Assembly: GCF_000428945.1 (NCBI RefSeq)
Contig: NZ_AUAX01000028.1
Span: forward strand, 1 to 64,000
Source: Hamadaea tsunoensis DSM 44101
GTDB lineage: Bacteria; Actinomycetota; Actinomycetes; Mycobacteriales; Micromonosporaceae
Length of the DNA: 64,000 nt
Direction: 5' to 3'
Positions 42,887-53,506 of the stretch are shown here, one piece after another. The stretch's first letter is position 1. The number at the start of each line of letters is the position of its first letter. Position numbers and translations under genes: made by a program. A model generated the notes under the pieces. That model was given only the letters and a program-made list of their open reading frames with translations, searched no databases and had not been told where the DNA came from.

Positions 42887-44064
42887 GATCCTTCGGATCC
42901 GCGCGGGAGGGTGACCGTCACCGACAGGCCGCCCTCCTCGCGGGCGGTCGCGCGTACCGATCCGTTGTGGATGGTGGCGATCGACCGGACCAGGGCCAGG
43001 CCGAGGCCGTAGCCGGTGCCGCTGCGCTCATGCAGGCGCCGGAACGGCTCGAACAGGCCGTCGACCGCCTCCGGAGGTACGCGCGGTCCCGTGTTCGCCA
43101 CCGTCAGCCGCACCGTGTCGTCCACACTGGAGGACGAGATCCAGACCGAGCCGCCGGGATCGTTGTAGCGTACGGCGTTGTCGACCAGGTTGGCGACGAG
43201 CCGCTCCAGGAGGACGGGGTCGCCGACGACCGTGGCCGGCTGCAGGGCCGTGGCGAGCCGCCGGTCGCGCGGATCGACCGATTCGACGGCGTTCTCGGCC
43301 ACCGCGTCGAAGTCCACGACGGCCCGGGTCATCAGGCCGTTCTCGTTGCGGGCCAACGTCAGCAGCGCGTCGATGAGCCGTTCGGCGTGGGCGGCCGCGG
43401 CGCGTACCTCGTGGCCCATGTCGATCAGTTCGGCCCGGGTCGGCGCCGTCTTCGCCAGCACCACGTCGACCGACGTCCCCACCACCGCCAGCGGCGTACG
43501 CAGTTCGTGCGACGCGTTCGCGATGAACCGCCGCTGGCTGTCGAACGCCGCCTGCAACCTGGTCAGCATGTCGTCGAACGTGTCGGCCAGGTCGCGCAGC
43601 TCGTCCCGCGGTCCCGTCAGTGCGACGCGGGCCGACAGGTCGTGGCGGGACGCAGCCCGGGCGGCGGACGCGATGCGGTGCACGGGGCGTACCGCGCGGG
43701 TGGCGACGATCCAGCCGATCAGGGCGGCCAGGGCGGTGACCACGACGAGGGTCAGGATCGAGTACTGGAGCAGGCTCGACAGCGTGGTCTCCCGCTGGTC
43801 CTGCCGGCCCATGACGACGCCCTCGGTGAACGCGACCTGGCACTTCTGCAGCGTCCGCGGATCGGGGATGTTCTCGCCGAGCGTCGCCCGGCACACCTCG
43901 AGGAAGCTGGCCGCGTTGTCCACGTGGATCGAGTCCGCGTCGGCTATCGGCACGGCGGCGACCAGCAGGTACGTAATCACGATGACGATCGAGCCGCAGA
44001 CCGCGAACAGGCCGGTGTAGAGCAGCATCAGCCGGGCCCGGATCGTCAGCCGGGGGGCGCTCAC
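42883..44064 (-). CDS. Sensor histidine kinase
   Basis: 393 residues, GTG start overlapping the regulator stop by 4 bp. Two transmembrane segments (about 12-34 and 103-125) enclose an extracytoplasmic loop with two cysteines (C59, C75). HAMP, then phospho-acceptor H186 in FIANASHELRTPLAVVG, N-box LVDNAVRYND and G-box GYGLGLALV. The signal is probably extracellular and the target the divergent lipoprotein/ABC exporter operon. Confidence 0.95.
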   Translation of the reverse strand: MSAPRLTIRARLMLLYTGLFAVCGSIVIVITYLLVAAVPIADADSIHVDNAASFLEVCRATLGENIPDPRTLQKCQVAFTEGVVMGRQDQRETTLSSLLQYSILTLVVVTALAALIGWIVATRAVRPVHRIASAARAASRHDLSARVALTGPRDELRDLADTFDDMLTRLQAAFDSQRRFIANASHELRTPLAVVGTSVDVVLAKTAPTRAELIDMGHEVRAAAAHAERLIDALLTLARNENGLMTRAVVDFDAVAENAVESVDPRDRRLATALQPATVVGDPVLLERLVANLVDNAVRYNDPGGSVWISSSSVDDTVRLTVANTGPRVPPEAVDGLFEPFRRLHERSGTGYGLGLALVRSIATIHNGSVRATAREEGGLSVTVTLPRGSEGS

Positions 44065-44714
44065 AGCCGGTACCCCCGACCGACGACGGTCTCGATCAGC
44101 GGCGGGTCGCCCAGCTTGCGGCGCAGCCGGGCCATGGTCACCGAGACGATGTTGCTGAACGGGTCCGCGTACGCGTCCCAGACGTGTTCGAGGAGGTCCT
44201 CCGCGCTCACCACGGCACCGTCCGCGGCGGCCAGCATCTCCAGAATCCCGAACTCCTTGCGGGTCAGGGCGAGCGCGCGCGTACCCCGGCTGGCCCGGTG
44301 GCGGGCCCGGTCGACGGTCAGGTCGGCCACGCGTACCAGCGGAGGGGCGGACGGGGCGCGGCGGCCGAGCGCGCGGATGCGGGCGACCAGCTCGTGGAAG
44401 GCGAAGGGTTTGCCCAGGTAGTCGTCGGCGCCGAGCTCCAGGCCGTCGACGCGGTCGTCGACCTCGGCCGCCGCGGTGAGCATCATGATCCGCGGGCCGC
44501 GCCCCGCGAGCTCGCGGCACACCTGGTCGCCGTGCACGCCCGGCAGGTCGCGGTCCAGCACGATCACGTCGTACGCGGACTGCCGCGCCGCGGTGAGCGC
44601 GGCCGACCCGTCGTAGGCGACGTCGACGGCCAGGCCGGCGTCGCGCAGCCCCTCGGCGATCCGGTCGGCCATCGTCCGGTGGTCCTCGGCCACGAGCACT
44701 CGCATGGCGGCCAT
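44061..44714 (-). CDS. OmpR-family response regulator
   Basis: 217 residues from ATG 44714 (AGGGG 5 nt upstream; second ATG at 44705). Receiver domain with acidic pocket EDH and phospho-acceptor D54 (VIVLDRDLPG), K of the GKPF motif, then winged-helix effector (RKEFGILEMLAAADGAVVSAEDLLEHVWD..SVTMARLRRKLG..ETVVGRGYRL). Pairs with the overlapping kinase. A 13-bp repeat array fills its upstream region. Confidence 0.95.
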   Translation of the reverse strand: MAAMRVLVAEDHRTMADRIAEGLRDAGLAVDVAYDGSAALTAARQSAYDVIVLDRDLPGVHGDQVCRELAGRGPRIMMLTAAAEVDDRVDGLELGADDYLGKPFAFHELVARIRALGRRAPSAPPLVRVADLTVDRARHRASRGTRALALTRKEFGILEMLAAADGAVVSAEDLLEHVWDAYADPFSNIVSVTMARLRRKLGDPPLIETVVGRGYRL

Positions 44715-44727
44715 TGTGCCCCTGCCC

Positions 44728-44846
44728 GCATGACATCCGTACGACAGCGCAGGACGACAGGGCATGACGACAGGGCATGACGACAGGGCATGACGACAGG
44801 GCATGACGACAGGGCATGACGACAGCGCATGACATCCGTACGACAG
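44728..44846. repeat. 13-bp x6 array flanked by 20-bp direct repeats
   Basis: gcatgacatccgtacgacag occurs at 44728-44747 and again at 44827-44846. Between them are six units of gacgacagggcat (44753-44830). This lies in the divergent gap between the response regulator and the lipoprotein. Could be regulator-binding repeats or simple expansion. Confidence 0.95.
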
Positions 44847-44892
44847 GGACGGTAGCGCTGGTGTCACCGGATCCGGCGTAGACCTCGAAGCC

Positions 44893-45435
44893 ATGAGACT
44901 CATCCGCGCGGCCTTCGCGCTCTCCGCCGCCCTGCTTCTCGTCGCCTGCACCCACACGAGCGGCCCCGGCGTCGCCACGGCCGTCAGCGCGACGGCGCAG
45001 CCGACCGCCGACCGTTCCCTGAGCCGCGAGGCCGAGGAGCAGGCGGTCCAGCAGTACGGCCAGTGCATGCGGCAGCACGGCATCACGGTGTCGAACCCGC
45101 ACGCCGTCCATCCGCCGGAGGGCGGCCGCAACGATCCGGCGGTGCTGAAGTGGCAGGCGGCCCACACCGCCTGCCAGTCCCTGCTGCCCGGCGGCGACCT
45201 GGAGCAGGCGCCCAGCCAGCAGGAGATCGAGCAGCTGCGCACGTTCGCCGTCTGCATGCGCGCCCACGACATCCCGATGACCGACCCGCTGCCCGACGGC
45301 AACATGCAGATCAACGGCCGGTTCGAGCACGTCACGCGTACGCAGCTGGAAGCCGATCCGGTCTACATCGCGGCGATGGCCGCCTGCAAGGACAAGCTGC
45401 CCGACCCGCAGGCGGGCAAGAAGGCGGGGCACTGA
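44893..45435 (+). CDS. Secreted lipoprotein
   Basis: 180 residues. Signal peptide with lipobox LVAC (C19 lipidated). The mature part has four other cysteines (QCMRQHG, TACQSL, VCMRAHD, AACKDKL) in two similar halves. First gene of an operon with a peptidoglycan-binding adaptor and an ABC exporter; the stop overlaps the next ATG by 1 bp. Probably a periplasm-facing accessory of the exporter; family name not recognised. Confidence 0.85.
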   Translation: MRLIRAAFALSAALLLVACTHTSGPGVATAVSATAQPTADRSLSREAEEQAVQQYGQCMRQHGITVSNPHAVHPPEGGRNDPAVLKWQAAHTACQSLLPGGDLEQAPSQQEIEQLRTFAVCMRAHDIPMTDPLPDGNMQINGRFEHVTRTQLEADPVYIAAMAACKDKLPDPQAGKKAGH

Positions 45436-46468
45436 TGCGGCGAGGTGTGATAGTTCTCGGCTCGGCCGTCCTCACGGCGGGTGCCGTCACCGCCGCGGCG
45501 CTGGGACTCGGGGGGCGGGGAAACCCGAACACCGGGCCGTCGGCGGCCGCGCCGGCGACGGAGGCGGTCACGCGTACCACGCTGACGCAGTCGCAGGACG
45601 TCAACGGCGTCCTCGGCTACGGTGCGCAGACCACGATCTCCTCCTCGGGCGCCGGCACGCTGACCTGGCTGCCGAAGCCGGGTTCGGCACTGACCCGGGG
45701 ATCGGTCGTCTACCGCGTGGACGACCTGCCCGTCGTCCTGTTCTTCGGTTCGCTCCCGCTGTACCGGCCGCTGCGCTCCGGCGACACCGGCGAGGACGTA
45801 CGCGAGCTCGAACGCAATCTCGCCGCGCTGGGCTACCACGGCTTCACGGTCGACGCGACGTTCAACGCGGCCACCGCGACGGCCGTGCGGCGGTTCCAGA
45901 AGGACCACGGGTACGCGCAGTCCGGCGTCCTCGACCCCGCGACGATCGTCCTCACGGCGGGCCGGGTCCGGGTGATCTCGACCGCCGCCCGCCCCGGCGA
46001 CCACACCGGCGGTCCCGTGCTTGCGTACGCGGGGACGACGCGGGTCGTCACGGTGGCGCTGGAGGTCGCCTTGCAGGGACTCGTCCACACGGGACTGCGG
46101 GCGGTCGTCACGCTGCCCGACGGATCCACTGTGGATGGAACGGTGGCCGACGTCGGCCGCGTCGCGACGCAGGGGGACGTGCAGCACCCGCCGACCATCG
46201 ACGTCACGATCACGGTCGCGGACCAGTCGAAGTTCGGCGACCTCGACCAGGCCCCGGTCGTCGTCTCCATCGTCTCCGCCCACGCGGACAACGTGCTCAC
46301 CATCCCGGTCGTCGCGCTGGTGGCGCTGGCCGAGGGCGGGTACGGCGTACAGGTGGCCGACAACGGCGGCACCCGCTTCACGGCCGTCACGCTGGGCATG
46401 TTCGGGCAGGGCCGGGTCGAGGTCACCGGCCCGGGCCTCGCCGAGGGCACCCTCGTGGTGGTGCCGTC

Positions 46469-46472
<4 letters not shown>
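45435..46472 (+). CDS. Membrane-fusion adaptor with peptidoglycan-binding domain
   Basis: 345 residues. One N-terminal membrane segment. A PG_binding_1 domain at about residues 115-165 ([42 protein letters not shown]) is followed by a MacA-like beta-barrel adaptor region ([30 protein letters not shown]). These adaptors link MacB-type ATPases to the envelope; here it may anchor to the cell wall. Stop overlaps the next ATG by 4 bp. Confidence 0.88.
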
Positions 46473-47244
<772 letters not shown>

Positions 47245-47248
<4 letters not shown>

Positions 47249-48447
47249 GTTCCCTGAGTACGCCCTCCCGCCTCCTCTCCGCCGATGTGCTGCGGGTGGG
47301 CACCGCCGGTCTGCGTACGCGGCCGCTGCGGGTGTTCCTGTCGGCGCTCGGGATCGCCATCGGCATCGCCGCGATGGTGTGCGTGGTCGGCGTCGCCGGT
47401 TCCAGCCAGGCAGGCCTCGACCGGCAGCTCGCCGCGCTCGGCACCAACCTGCTGCGGGTCGCGCCCGGCCACGACATCCAGGGGCAGGCGGCGTTCCTGC
47501 CGCCCGAGGCGATCCCGATGATCGGCCGGATCGGCCCGGTCACCGCTGTCTCCGCCACCGCCGAACTGACCGCCAGCCACGTGTACGCGACCGACAAGGT
47601 GCCCGCCGACCAGACCGGCAACCTCCGGGTGCTCGCCGCGGACCTCCGTCTACTGTCGACGGTCCGGGCGGGCGTCGCCCAGGGTGCCTGGCTCAACGAG
47701 GCGACCGCGAAGTTCCCCGTCACGGTCCTCGGCGCGACGGCCGCCCAGCGGTTGAACGTCGTGACCGTCTCGTCGCGTACGCAGGTGTGGCTGGGCGGCC
47801 GCTGGTTCACCGTCGCGGGAGTCCTGGAGCCGGCCGCGCTCGCCCCGGAACTCGACTACGCCGCGCTCGTCGGCTGGCCGATGGCCCGCACCGGGATGGG
47901 ATTCGACGGCCACCCGGGAGTCGTGTACGCGCGTACCGAACCGGACGCGGTCCGCGACGTCCAGGCGGTACTGGCCCGGACCGCCAACCCGGCCGCCCCC
48001 AGCGAAGTCGAGGTGTCCCGCCCGTCCGAGGCGCTCACCGCTCAGGAGGCGACCGACACGACCCTCGACGCGCTGCTGCTCGGCCTCGGCGGCATCGCCC
48101 TGCTCGTCGGCGGCGTCGGCGTGGCCAACACGATGGTCATCTCGGTACTGGAACGGCGCTCCGAGGTCGGCCTGCGCCGGGCCCTCGGCGCCACCCGGGG
48201 ACACATCCGCCTGCAGTTCCTCGCCGAATCGCTGCTGCTGTCCTGTCTCGGCGGCGTCGGCGGGGCGGTCCTCGGCATCGCCGTCACCACCGCGTACGCG
48301 ACAAGTCAAGGCTGGCCGATCGCGGTGCCGGTGTGGGCGACGGCGGGCGGGGTGGGGATCACCCTGGTGGTGGGGGTGATCGCGGGAGCGTATCCGGCGT
48401 GGCGGGCGGCGCGGCTGTCACCGACGGAGGCGCTCACCGCGCCGTAG
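47245..48447 (+). CDS. MacB-like ABC transporter permease
   Basis: 400 residues. MacB/FtsX fold: one N-terminal transmembrane helix ([20 protein letters not shown]), an extracytoplasmic domain, and three C-terminal helices with [38 protein letters not shown] overlaps the ATPase stop by 4 bp. The exporter likely handles antimicrobial peptides or cell-wall-linked molecules, controlled by the adjacent two-component system. Confidence 0.93.
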
Positions 48448-48462
48448 TTATCCTTTATGGAC

Positions 48463-48488
48463 GGTGAGCGGGCGGCGGCCCGCTCACC
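48463..48488. terminator. Strong hairpin between convergent genes
   Basis: ggtgagcgggc (48463-48473) pairs with gcccgctcacc (48478-48488) over a 4-nt loop. It is 15 bp after the permease stop and contains the stop of the convergent methyltransferase. Confidence 0.75.
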
Positions 48489-49263
48489 GCACCCCGCGTA
48501 CCGCCCACGCCCGCGCGGTCAGCTCGAACGCGCCGTCCGGCAGCCGATGCCGCAACTCCTCCCGCAGCGCCTCCCGGTGCGACGCGCTCAGCGTCGCGAC
48601 ATAGGCGGGCGCGGACCCCTGCCCGCCGAGGAACGGCAGCCAGTAGTCGTCGAACGACGCGAACGGCGTCGGAACGTCGACCGGCGCCACCGTCACGCCC
48701 AGCAGCCCCGCGTCCTCCCACGCCGCCCGCAGCGCACCGGGCCGGCACAGCGGGAACCGCAGCCCTTCGTCGAGCCCCGCGATCGCCGGGTCGAGCAGCA
48801 GCGCGGCATCCCAGAAGTACCGCATCAGCTCCATGCCCTCGGCGTAGTCCCACACGTAGGCGGCCACCACCGCGCCCGGCGCCGCGACCCGCGCGGACTC
48901 CGCGATCGCCCGGGCGGTTCCCGGCACGAAGTTCAGGGCCAGCCCGCTCACCACAGCGCCGAACGTCCCGTCCGCGAACGGCAGGTGCCGCGCGTCGGCG
49001 ACCGCGTACCCGACACCGGGCACCGCGACCCGGGCGCTGCTCAGAAAACCCCGGGACGGGTCGATGCCCGTCACCCGCGCGGGCTCCGCGAGGGCCAGCA
49101 CGGCGGCGCTCAGCACGCCCGTCCCGCACCCGACGTCCAGCCAGCCCACCTTCGCGGGTACGCCGAGCGACGGCACGAAACGCGCGGCCACCCGACGGCT
49201 CCACCGGCCGACATAGGCCTCGTACGCGTCGCCGGCCTCCCACACTTCGCCCACCACCATCAC
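48484..49263 (-). CDS. Class I SAM-dependent methyltransferase
   Basis: 259 residues: WLDVGCGTGVLSAAVLALAEP motif I, TGIDPSRGFLS acidic turn, ADARHLPFADGTFGAVVSGLALNFV and ARVAAPGAVVAAYVWDY, typical of Methyltransf_11. Substrate unknown. Its C-terminus overlaps the hairpin. Confidence 0.85.
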   Translation of the reverse strand: MMVVGEVWEAGDAYEAYVGRWSRRVAARFVPSLGVPAKVGWLDVGCGTGVLSAAVLALAEPARVTGIDPSRGFLSSARVAVPGVGYAVADARHLPFADGTFGAVVSGLALNFVPGTARAIAESARVAAPGAVVAAYVWDYAEGMELMRYFWDAALLLDPAIAGLDEGLRFPLCRPGALRAAWEDAGLLGVTVAPVDVPTPFASFDDYWLPFLGGQGSAPAYVATLSASHREALREELRHRLPDGAFELTARAWAVRGVR

Positions 49264-49478
49264 GCGAGGATAAGGGTCTGTCGCGGAATTGCGGTCGAGG
49301 CTCGGCGTGGTCCAGGCGGTGATCCGGCCAGGCTTGATCCCCGTCGGGATGCCGGTGTCGTCTCTCGGCGGAGATCAAACGCCGCCGGGCGCCGTCTGGA
49401 CCCGGCGAGACCGGGCGGAATTCTGTGACAGACCAAGGCCGGGGTGCGCCGGTTGACGGGATGGTGGACCATGGACAC

Positions 49479-49586
49479 ATGGTTTGCCTCGCCCGCCCTG
49501 TCCGCACCGCGCTGCTCCTGGCGGCGGCGGCCCTGTTCGCCCTCGCCGCGCTCCGCGTCGCGTTCGGCGGGCTCTCGGCCGCGTGA
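49479..49586 (+). CDS. Tiny hydrophobic peptide (35 aa)
   Basis: ATG, then Arg-containing head (CLARPVRT), about 20 hydrophobic residues and an ending GGLSAA. An in-frame ATG at 49461 would add six residues. It looks like a single membrane-spanning peptide; no strong ribosome site, so support is limited. Confidence 0.35.
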   Translation: MVCLARPVRTALLLAAAALFALAALRVAFGGLSAA

Positions 49587-49610
49587 CCTGCACGTTCCTG
49601 CAACGGCCGG

Positions 49611-52600
49611 CTAACCCCGCGACCGCGACAGCACCTCCTCGGGCGTGAGCGCGCTGCTCGGATGGTGGCTCAGGCACAGCGGTGCCGTGATCCGCCGGAA
49701 AGCATGCGACTCCCCCGACACCGACTCCCCCGACACGTAGAACTCCCCCGTACGCAGCTGCGCGATGTCGATCCGCGCGCTTCCCCGGGCCTGCGCGACT
49801 TCCTGGGCGGCGCTGATCTGCACCGGGCTGTTGAGAAAGCCGTAGAAGTGGGTCGCCGCGTTGCCCACGATCCGGTTGTGTATGCCCCGCGGCGCCTGTG
49901 TCGCGAAGACCAGCCCCAAACCGTACTTGCGGGCCTGGCTCGCCAGCGCCAGCGTGCTCTCCGTGCAGGCGGTGGTCGCCCCCGACGGCGCCAGCGTCTG
50001 CGCCTCGTCCATCACGAACAGCCCGCCGAGTGCCCGGTCGTTGGCGGGATGCTGCTTGATCCAGCCGAACAGTGCCATCTGCAGCTGGTTGACGAAGCTC
50101 TGCCGCTGCTCGTCCGTGGGCAGGCCGATCAGGCTGATCAGTGAGACCCGGGCGCGCTTTCCCGGCGGCGGCGTCAGCAGCACCCCCGGATCCAGCGGCT
50201 GCCCCGCCCCGCCGAACAGCGGATCGTTGATCATCGCCGCCTTGAGCGTCTGCGCCATCTCGTAGCCCAGATCACTCGCCTTGCCCAGCGACGTCACCCC
50301 GTCGGGCAGATCCTCCAGCAGCTCGACGAAGCCGGCGAGCCGCGTACCGCCCCCGCGGGCGAAGGCGGCCAGAGCCTCGCGGAGTACCGCCCGGCCCCGA
50401 TCCATCTTCGCCGTGTTCCCCCCGACCCGCGCCCGCGGCGCCAGGGCGGCGACCGCGCTGTCCAACGCGAGCCCGAATTCGTCCGCATCATCGACGACCG
50501 CCCGGAAATCCGGCAACGGCTGCATACTGAGCGGCCGGCCGGCCTCACGCCGCGGCGTCCAGACCACGACATCGGTCTGTTCCAGGTACGCCGCGGCGCG
50601 CCCCCCGTCCCCCGGCCCCCACCCGGCGGGCGCGCTCGGCCACGCGTCACCCAGCCGGGCGAGGTCGTTGTTGGGATCGAGCGCGATCGCGGACACGCCC
50701 CGCAGCGCGCACTCCTCGACGATCCGCCGGATGAGAACGGTCTTACCCGAACCGGACCCGGCGAAGATGGCCACGTGCTTGCGAAGGTCACTCAATCGCA
50801 GGGTGATGGACTCGCCGCCGTCCCGGGCCGTCCCGAGCGGAATCTCCTCCCCACTGTCGTTCTGTTCGGCATCGGTCTGTTCGGCATCGTTCTGTTCGGC
50901 GCGGGCGGTCTGGCCGTCCGGTGCGGCATCGCCGTCCAGCGGGAAAGGCGTCGCCGGACCGCCATCGTCGGGCTGGTCCGCGTCTGTCGCCGCGCCGACC
51001 TCGGGAGCGCCGAAGACCTCGGTGAAGATACGCGTACGGCTCGCGGGCCGGCGATCGGCGAGCCAGGCGTCGAGGCCGGGCTCATCCGCGTCGAGCAGCT
51101 TGCGCAGTGCCGCGAAGGTACGCAGATCGTCGTCGGCGATCTCCTTGATCATCCCGCCGAGCGACTCGAACTTCTCCCGCTTGTCCTTGCACGTCGGCCC
51201 GTTCGGCCAGGAGATGTTGCGGAGCAGCACAGCCCGTCGATGCGGAATACGCGGATCGAGCGCGGCCCGCCGCATGACCCGTTCCAGCCGCGGCAGCAGG
51301 GCCGCATGGTGCTGCCGGGCCAGACCGCGGAAATACCAGACACCGTAATCCTCCAGGTTGTCGTCGAAGGACTCGCGCAGCTCGGCGTGCACAGTGGTCC
51401 CGCCCGAGGCTTCGACGACGGCAAACCGCTTCTGCTCCTGTTCGTCCTTCTCCCGAATCCAGCCGGTCAGGCCCGCGTGCAGCAGGCCGGGCATCAGCTC
51501 GTCCTCCCGCGTCTGCTGCGTGGCACCGTCCACGGAGGCCTGCTTGCGGTACGCCTCGAACTCCTCGTCGAACCGCTCGAACCGCCCCCGTTCCGGCGGA
51601 ACGGCCGGCCGGTGGTCCACGACCCGAGCGGCCTGGCCGAGGTCGAAGTTGGTGAGTGGGATGACCTCGTCCCGGCGCAGGCAGAGGCGAATGTGGGTGT
51701 CGACGTTCTGCAGCAGGGATCGCGGCGTGTAATCGAGCACGTCGTCGAAGGCCACGCGTTCGATCGGCCAGGTCGGATGCGGCGGAGTGAACCCCGCTGC
51801 CGCGAATCCCGCCGCGAACCGGGCACCGAGAAGCTCGATCCCGACCTCCGGCGTGGGTATCCGGCTGAGCCGCATCTCCTGCCGGAACCGACCGGCGATG
51901 GACGCCGTCGCGTACTCGCAGATGAGCTGCCACGTCGTGGTCAGGCACGAGACGACCAGCACGGTGCGATGCAACTGTTCGCGCGCGGCCATCAGGCCGT
52001 GGCCGAACTCTTCGAGCAGCTGGATGGCGTCCGCCGATTCGCCCCTATCGGAGACGGGCACGTGCATGCGGGTGCTGGCCCGTCGCACCTGCGCGAGCGC
52101 CAGGTCAATCTGGTCGACTGCCACCACCGTCGGGCCCGTCACCGCCAGCAGGCGTGACAGCTCCGTCACGACGTCCTTGGGCGATTTGGGGAACGACAGC
52201 AGATTCCAGCGACCGCGCTCCTCCGTGTCCGCGATCTCCATCGCGGAACGCAGGTAGCCTTCGCCGAGATCCTGCAGGTGGCTGTCCACGGCGCCGAGGA
52301 GCACCAGCGCTCGCAGGGTGTACTGGCAGGACGCACCGACAACGCGCTCGACCATCCTGAAGTCGCGGACGAAATCCTCCAGGGCATCCCGCGTCAGCGG
52401 CTTCTTGCCCAGGATCTCGGCGCGCTGCTCGCCGTTGAACATCGCGTGATCGCACAGCCCCGCGAGGAGCTTCGTCAGCTGGTCACGATGGCCCACGGTG
52501 TCGCGGAACAGCCCGTCCAGGAAGGCCTGCACGAGGCACTCCCAGAAGTTCTGCTGGGGAATGCCCAGCAGGAAGAAGTAGCCGCCTTCGTTCTGCACCT

Positions 52601-52838
52601 GAGCGCGGACCCAGCTCAGCAGGTGCGTCTTCCCCGCACCGGCCTGGCCTTCGAGGACGATGCCCAACGGAATCGGCAGCGGCCTCGCGCTCATGTCACG
52701 AAACGCCGTCATGACACCGTCGGCGGCCTCGCCGTTCATTCCCTCGACGTGGTACGCGGGACTCCGCCAGACGTCCTCCGGCGCCGGGGCCCAGCTCAAA
52801 CGCAGTTCCTGGAGCGCTCGCCGCTCGTCGTCCTTCAT
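49611..52838 (-). CDS. Giant two-P-loop ATPase: AAA module plus HerA/FtsK-like module
   Basis: 1075 residues. N-terminal AAA-like module: Walker A GQAGAGKTHL near residue 68, Walker B-like VVAVDQIDLAL near 240. A long helical centre follows. C-terminal HerA/VirB4-like motor: Walker A GSGSGKTVL near 695, Walker B GGLFVMDEAQTLAP near 945, and LGLVFATQAPRGI with R of the sensor/finger region near 972. ATG overlaps the wHTH stop by 4 bp. HerA-like motors move DNA; the AAA module resembles STAND-type signalling ATPases. A short acidic repeat (AEQNDAEQTDAEQND) lies in the linker near 650. Confidence 0.85.
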   Translation of the reverse strand: MKDDERRALQELRLSWAPAPEDVWRSPAYHVEGMNGEAADGVMTAFRDMSARPLPIPLGIVLEGQAGAGKTHLLSWVRAQVQNEGGYFFLLGIPQQNFWECLVQAFLDGLFRDTVGHRDQLTKLLAGLCDHAMFNGEQRAEILGKKPLTRDALEDFVRDFRMVERVVGASCQYTLRALVLLGAVDSHLQDLGEGYLRSAMEIADTEERGRWNLLSFPKSPKDVVTELSRLLAVTGPTVVAVDQIDLALAQVRRASTRMHVPVSDRGESADAIQLLEEFGHGLMAAREQLHRTVLVVSCLTTTWQLICEYATASIAGRFRQEMRLSRIPTPEVGIELLGARFAAGFAAAGFTPPHPTWPIERVAFDDVLDYTPRSLLQNVDTHIRLCLRRDEVIPLTNFDLGQAARVVDHRPAVPPERGRFERFDEEFEAYRKQASVDGATQQTREDELMPGLLHAGLTGWIREKDEQEQKRFAVVEASGGTTVHAELRESFDDNLEDYGVWYFRGLARQHHAALLPRLERVMRRAALDPRIPHRRAVLLRNISWPNGPTCKDKREKFESLGGMIKEIADDDLRTFAALRKLLDADEPGLDAWLADRRPASRTRIFTEVFGAPEVGAATDADQPDDGGPATPFPLDGDAAPDGQTARAEQNDAEQTDAEQNDSGEEIPLGTARDGGESITLRLSDLRKHVAIFAGSGSGKTVLIRRIVEECALRGVSAIALDPNNDLARLGDAWPSAPAGWGPGDGGRAAAYLEQTDVVVWTPRREAGRPLSMQPLPDFRAVVDDADEFGLALDSAVAALAPRARVGGNTAKMDRGRAVLREALAAFARGGGTRLAGFVELLEDLPDGVTSLGKASDLGYEMAQTLKAAMINDPLFGGAGQPLDPGVLLTPPPGKRARVSLISLIGLPTDEQRQSFVNQLQMALFGWIKQHPANDRALGGLFVMDEAQTLAPSGATTACTESTLALASQARKYGLGLVFATQAPRGIHNRIVGNAATHFYGFLNSPVQISAAQEVAQARGSARIDIAQLRTGEFYVSGESVSGESHAFRRITAPLCLSHHPSSALTPEEVLSRSRG
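50858..50902. repeat. 15-bp x3 repeat in the linker of the giant ATPase
   Basis: cgttctgttcggcat, cggtctgttcggcat and cgttctgttcggcgc encode the AEQND/AEQTD units between the two ATPase modules, in frame. Confidence 0.93.
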
Positions 52839-53506
52839 CGATGCCCCACGGAGATGAAGTGCTTATCCTCACCGCCAATGCGGATAGCGGCATCGTGCGC
52901 GTCGTCCGACAGCACCTTGCGGTTGGGCTCCGGTTCCAGCTGGATCGCGCGGCTGCGGTCCATCGCCTTGAGCACTCGGTCGAGCTCCGCCCGGTCGACC
53001 GAGGCGAGTTCCCGGCGGAGGCGTACGAGGCTGACGAGATCGCCCGACCGCTTGGTCAGCGCCGCGTACGCGCTCAGGATCTGACCTTCCAGGCCCTGCT
53101 CCGGTTCACCGACTGAATGGCGTCGGGGCCCGGGAACCGGCGGTTGAGTGATGTCGCCTTGCATGATCTTCTCCACGTCCAGCCCGTACTGCTGCATGAC
53201 GCTGTTGAGCACGTTCGCGACCGCGTACAGCAGGCGGACGCCGTAGCCGGTGCCGTCCGGCGCCGACGCGGCCAACTCCGCGCCCGCCCGGGCGCGGCCC
53301 TTCTCCGTCAGCCGGAAGACCATCGCCCGGCTGATCTTCTCGCCGGTCAGCTCGACGAGACCGGCCTTGATCAGGCCGTCCCGGGTGGACTTCTTGAGGT
53401 CCAGGTGGAATCGCTTGATCAGCATGGGATTGGTGACTTCCTGACCGCTCAGCAGCAGGGCGATCAGGGCTTGGCGCGCGGGGGCGGAAAGCTCGGCGGA
53501 GGGCAT
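52835..53506 (-). CDS. Double winged-helix protein paired with giant ATPase
   Basis: 223 residues from ATG 53506 (AGGAGAG 7 nt upstream). A first wHTH (APARQALIALLLSGQEVTNPMLIKRFHLDLKKSTRDGLIKAGLVELTG..RLTEKGRAR) and a second C-terminal one (LVSLVRLRRELASVDRAELDRVLKAMDRSRAIQLEPEPN) ending in AAIRIGGEDKHFISVG, wording I have seen only in conflict-system wHTH proteins. Probably a DNA- or signal-sensing partner of the overlapping ATPase; possible autoregulator. Confidence 0.75.
   Translation of the reverse strand: MPSAELSAPARQALIALLLSGQEVTNPMLIKRFHLDLKKSTRDGLIKAGLVELTGEKISRAMVFRLTEKGRARAGAELAASAPDGTGYGVRLLYAVANVLNSVMQQYGLDVEKIMQGDITQPPVPGPRRHSVGEPEQGLEGQILSAYAALTKRSGDLVSLVRLRRELASVDRAELDRVLKAMDRSRAIQLEPEPNRKVLSDDAHDAAIRIGGEDKHFISVGHR

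Noticed and set aside
44728..44846. Possible CRISPR array or iteron origin
   Set aside because: Six 13-bp contiguous units with no spacers; no replication initiator gene is near.
42883..45432. An 849-codon minus frame joining the histidine kinase with upstream sequence
   Set aside because: Only the last 393 codons match a kinase; the upstream part overlaps the response regulator in another frame and has no domain wording.
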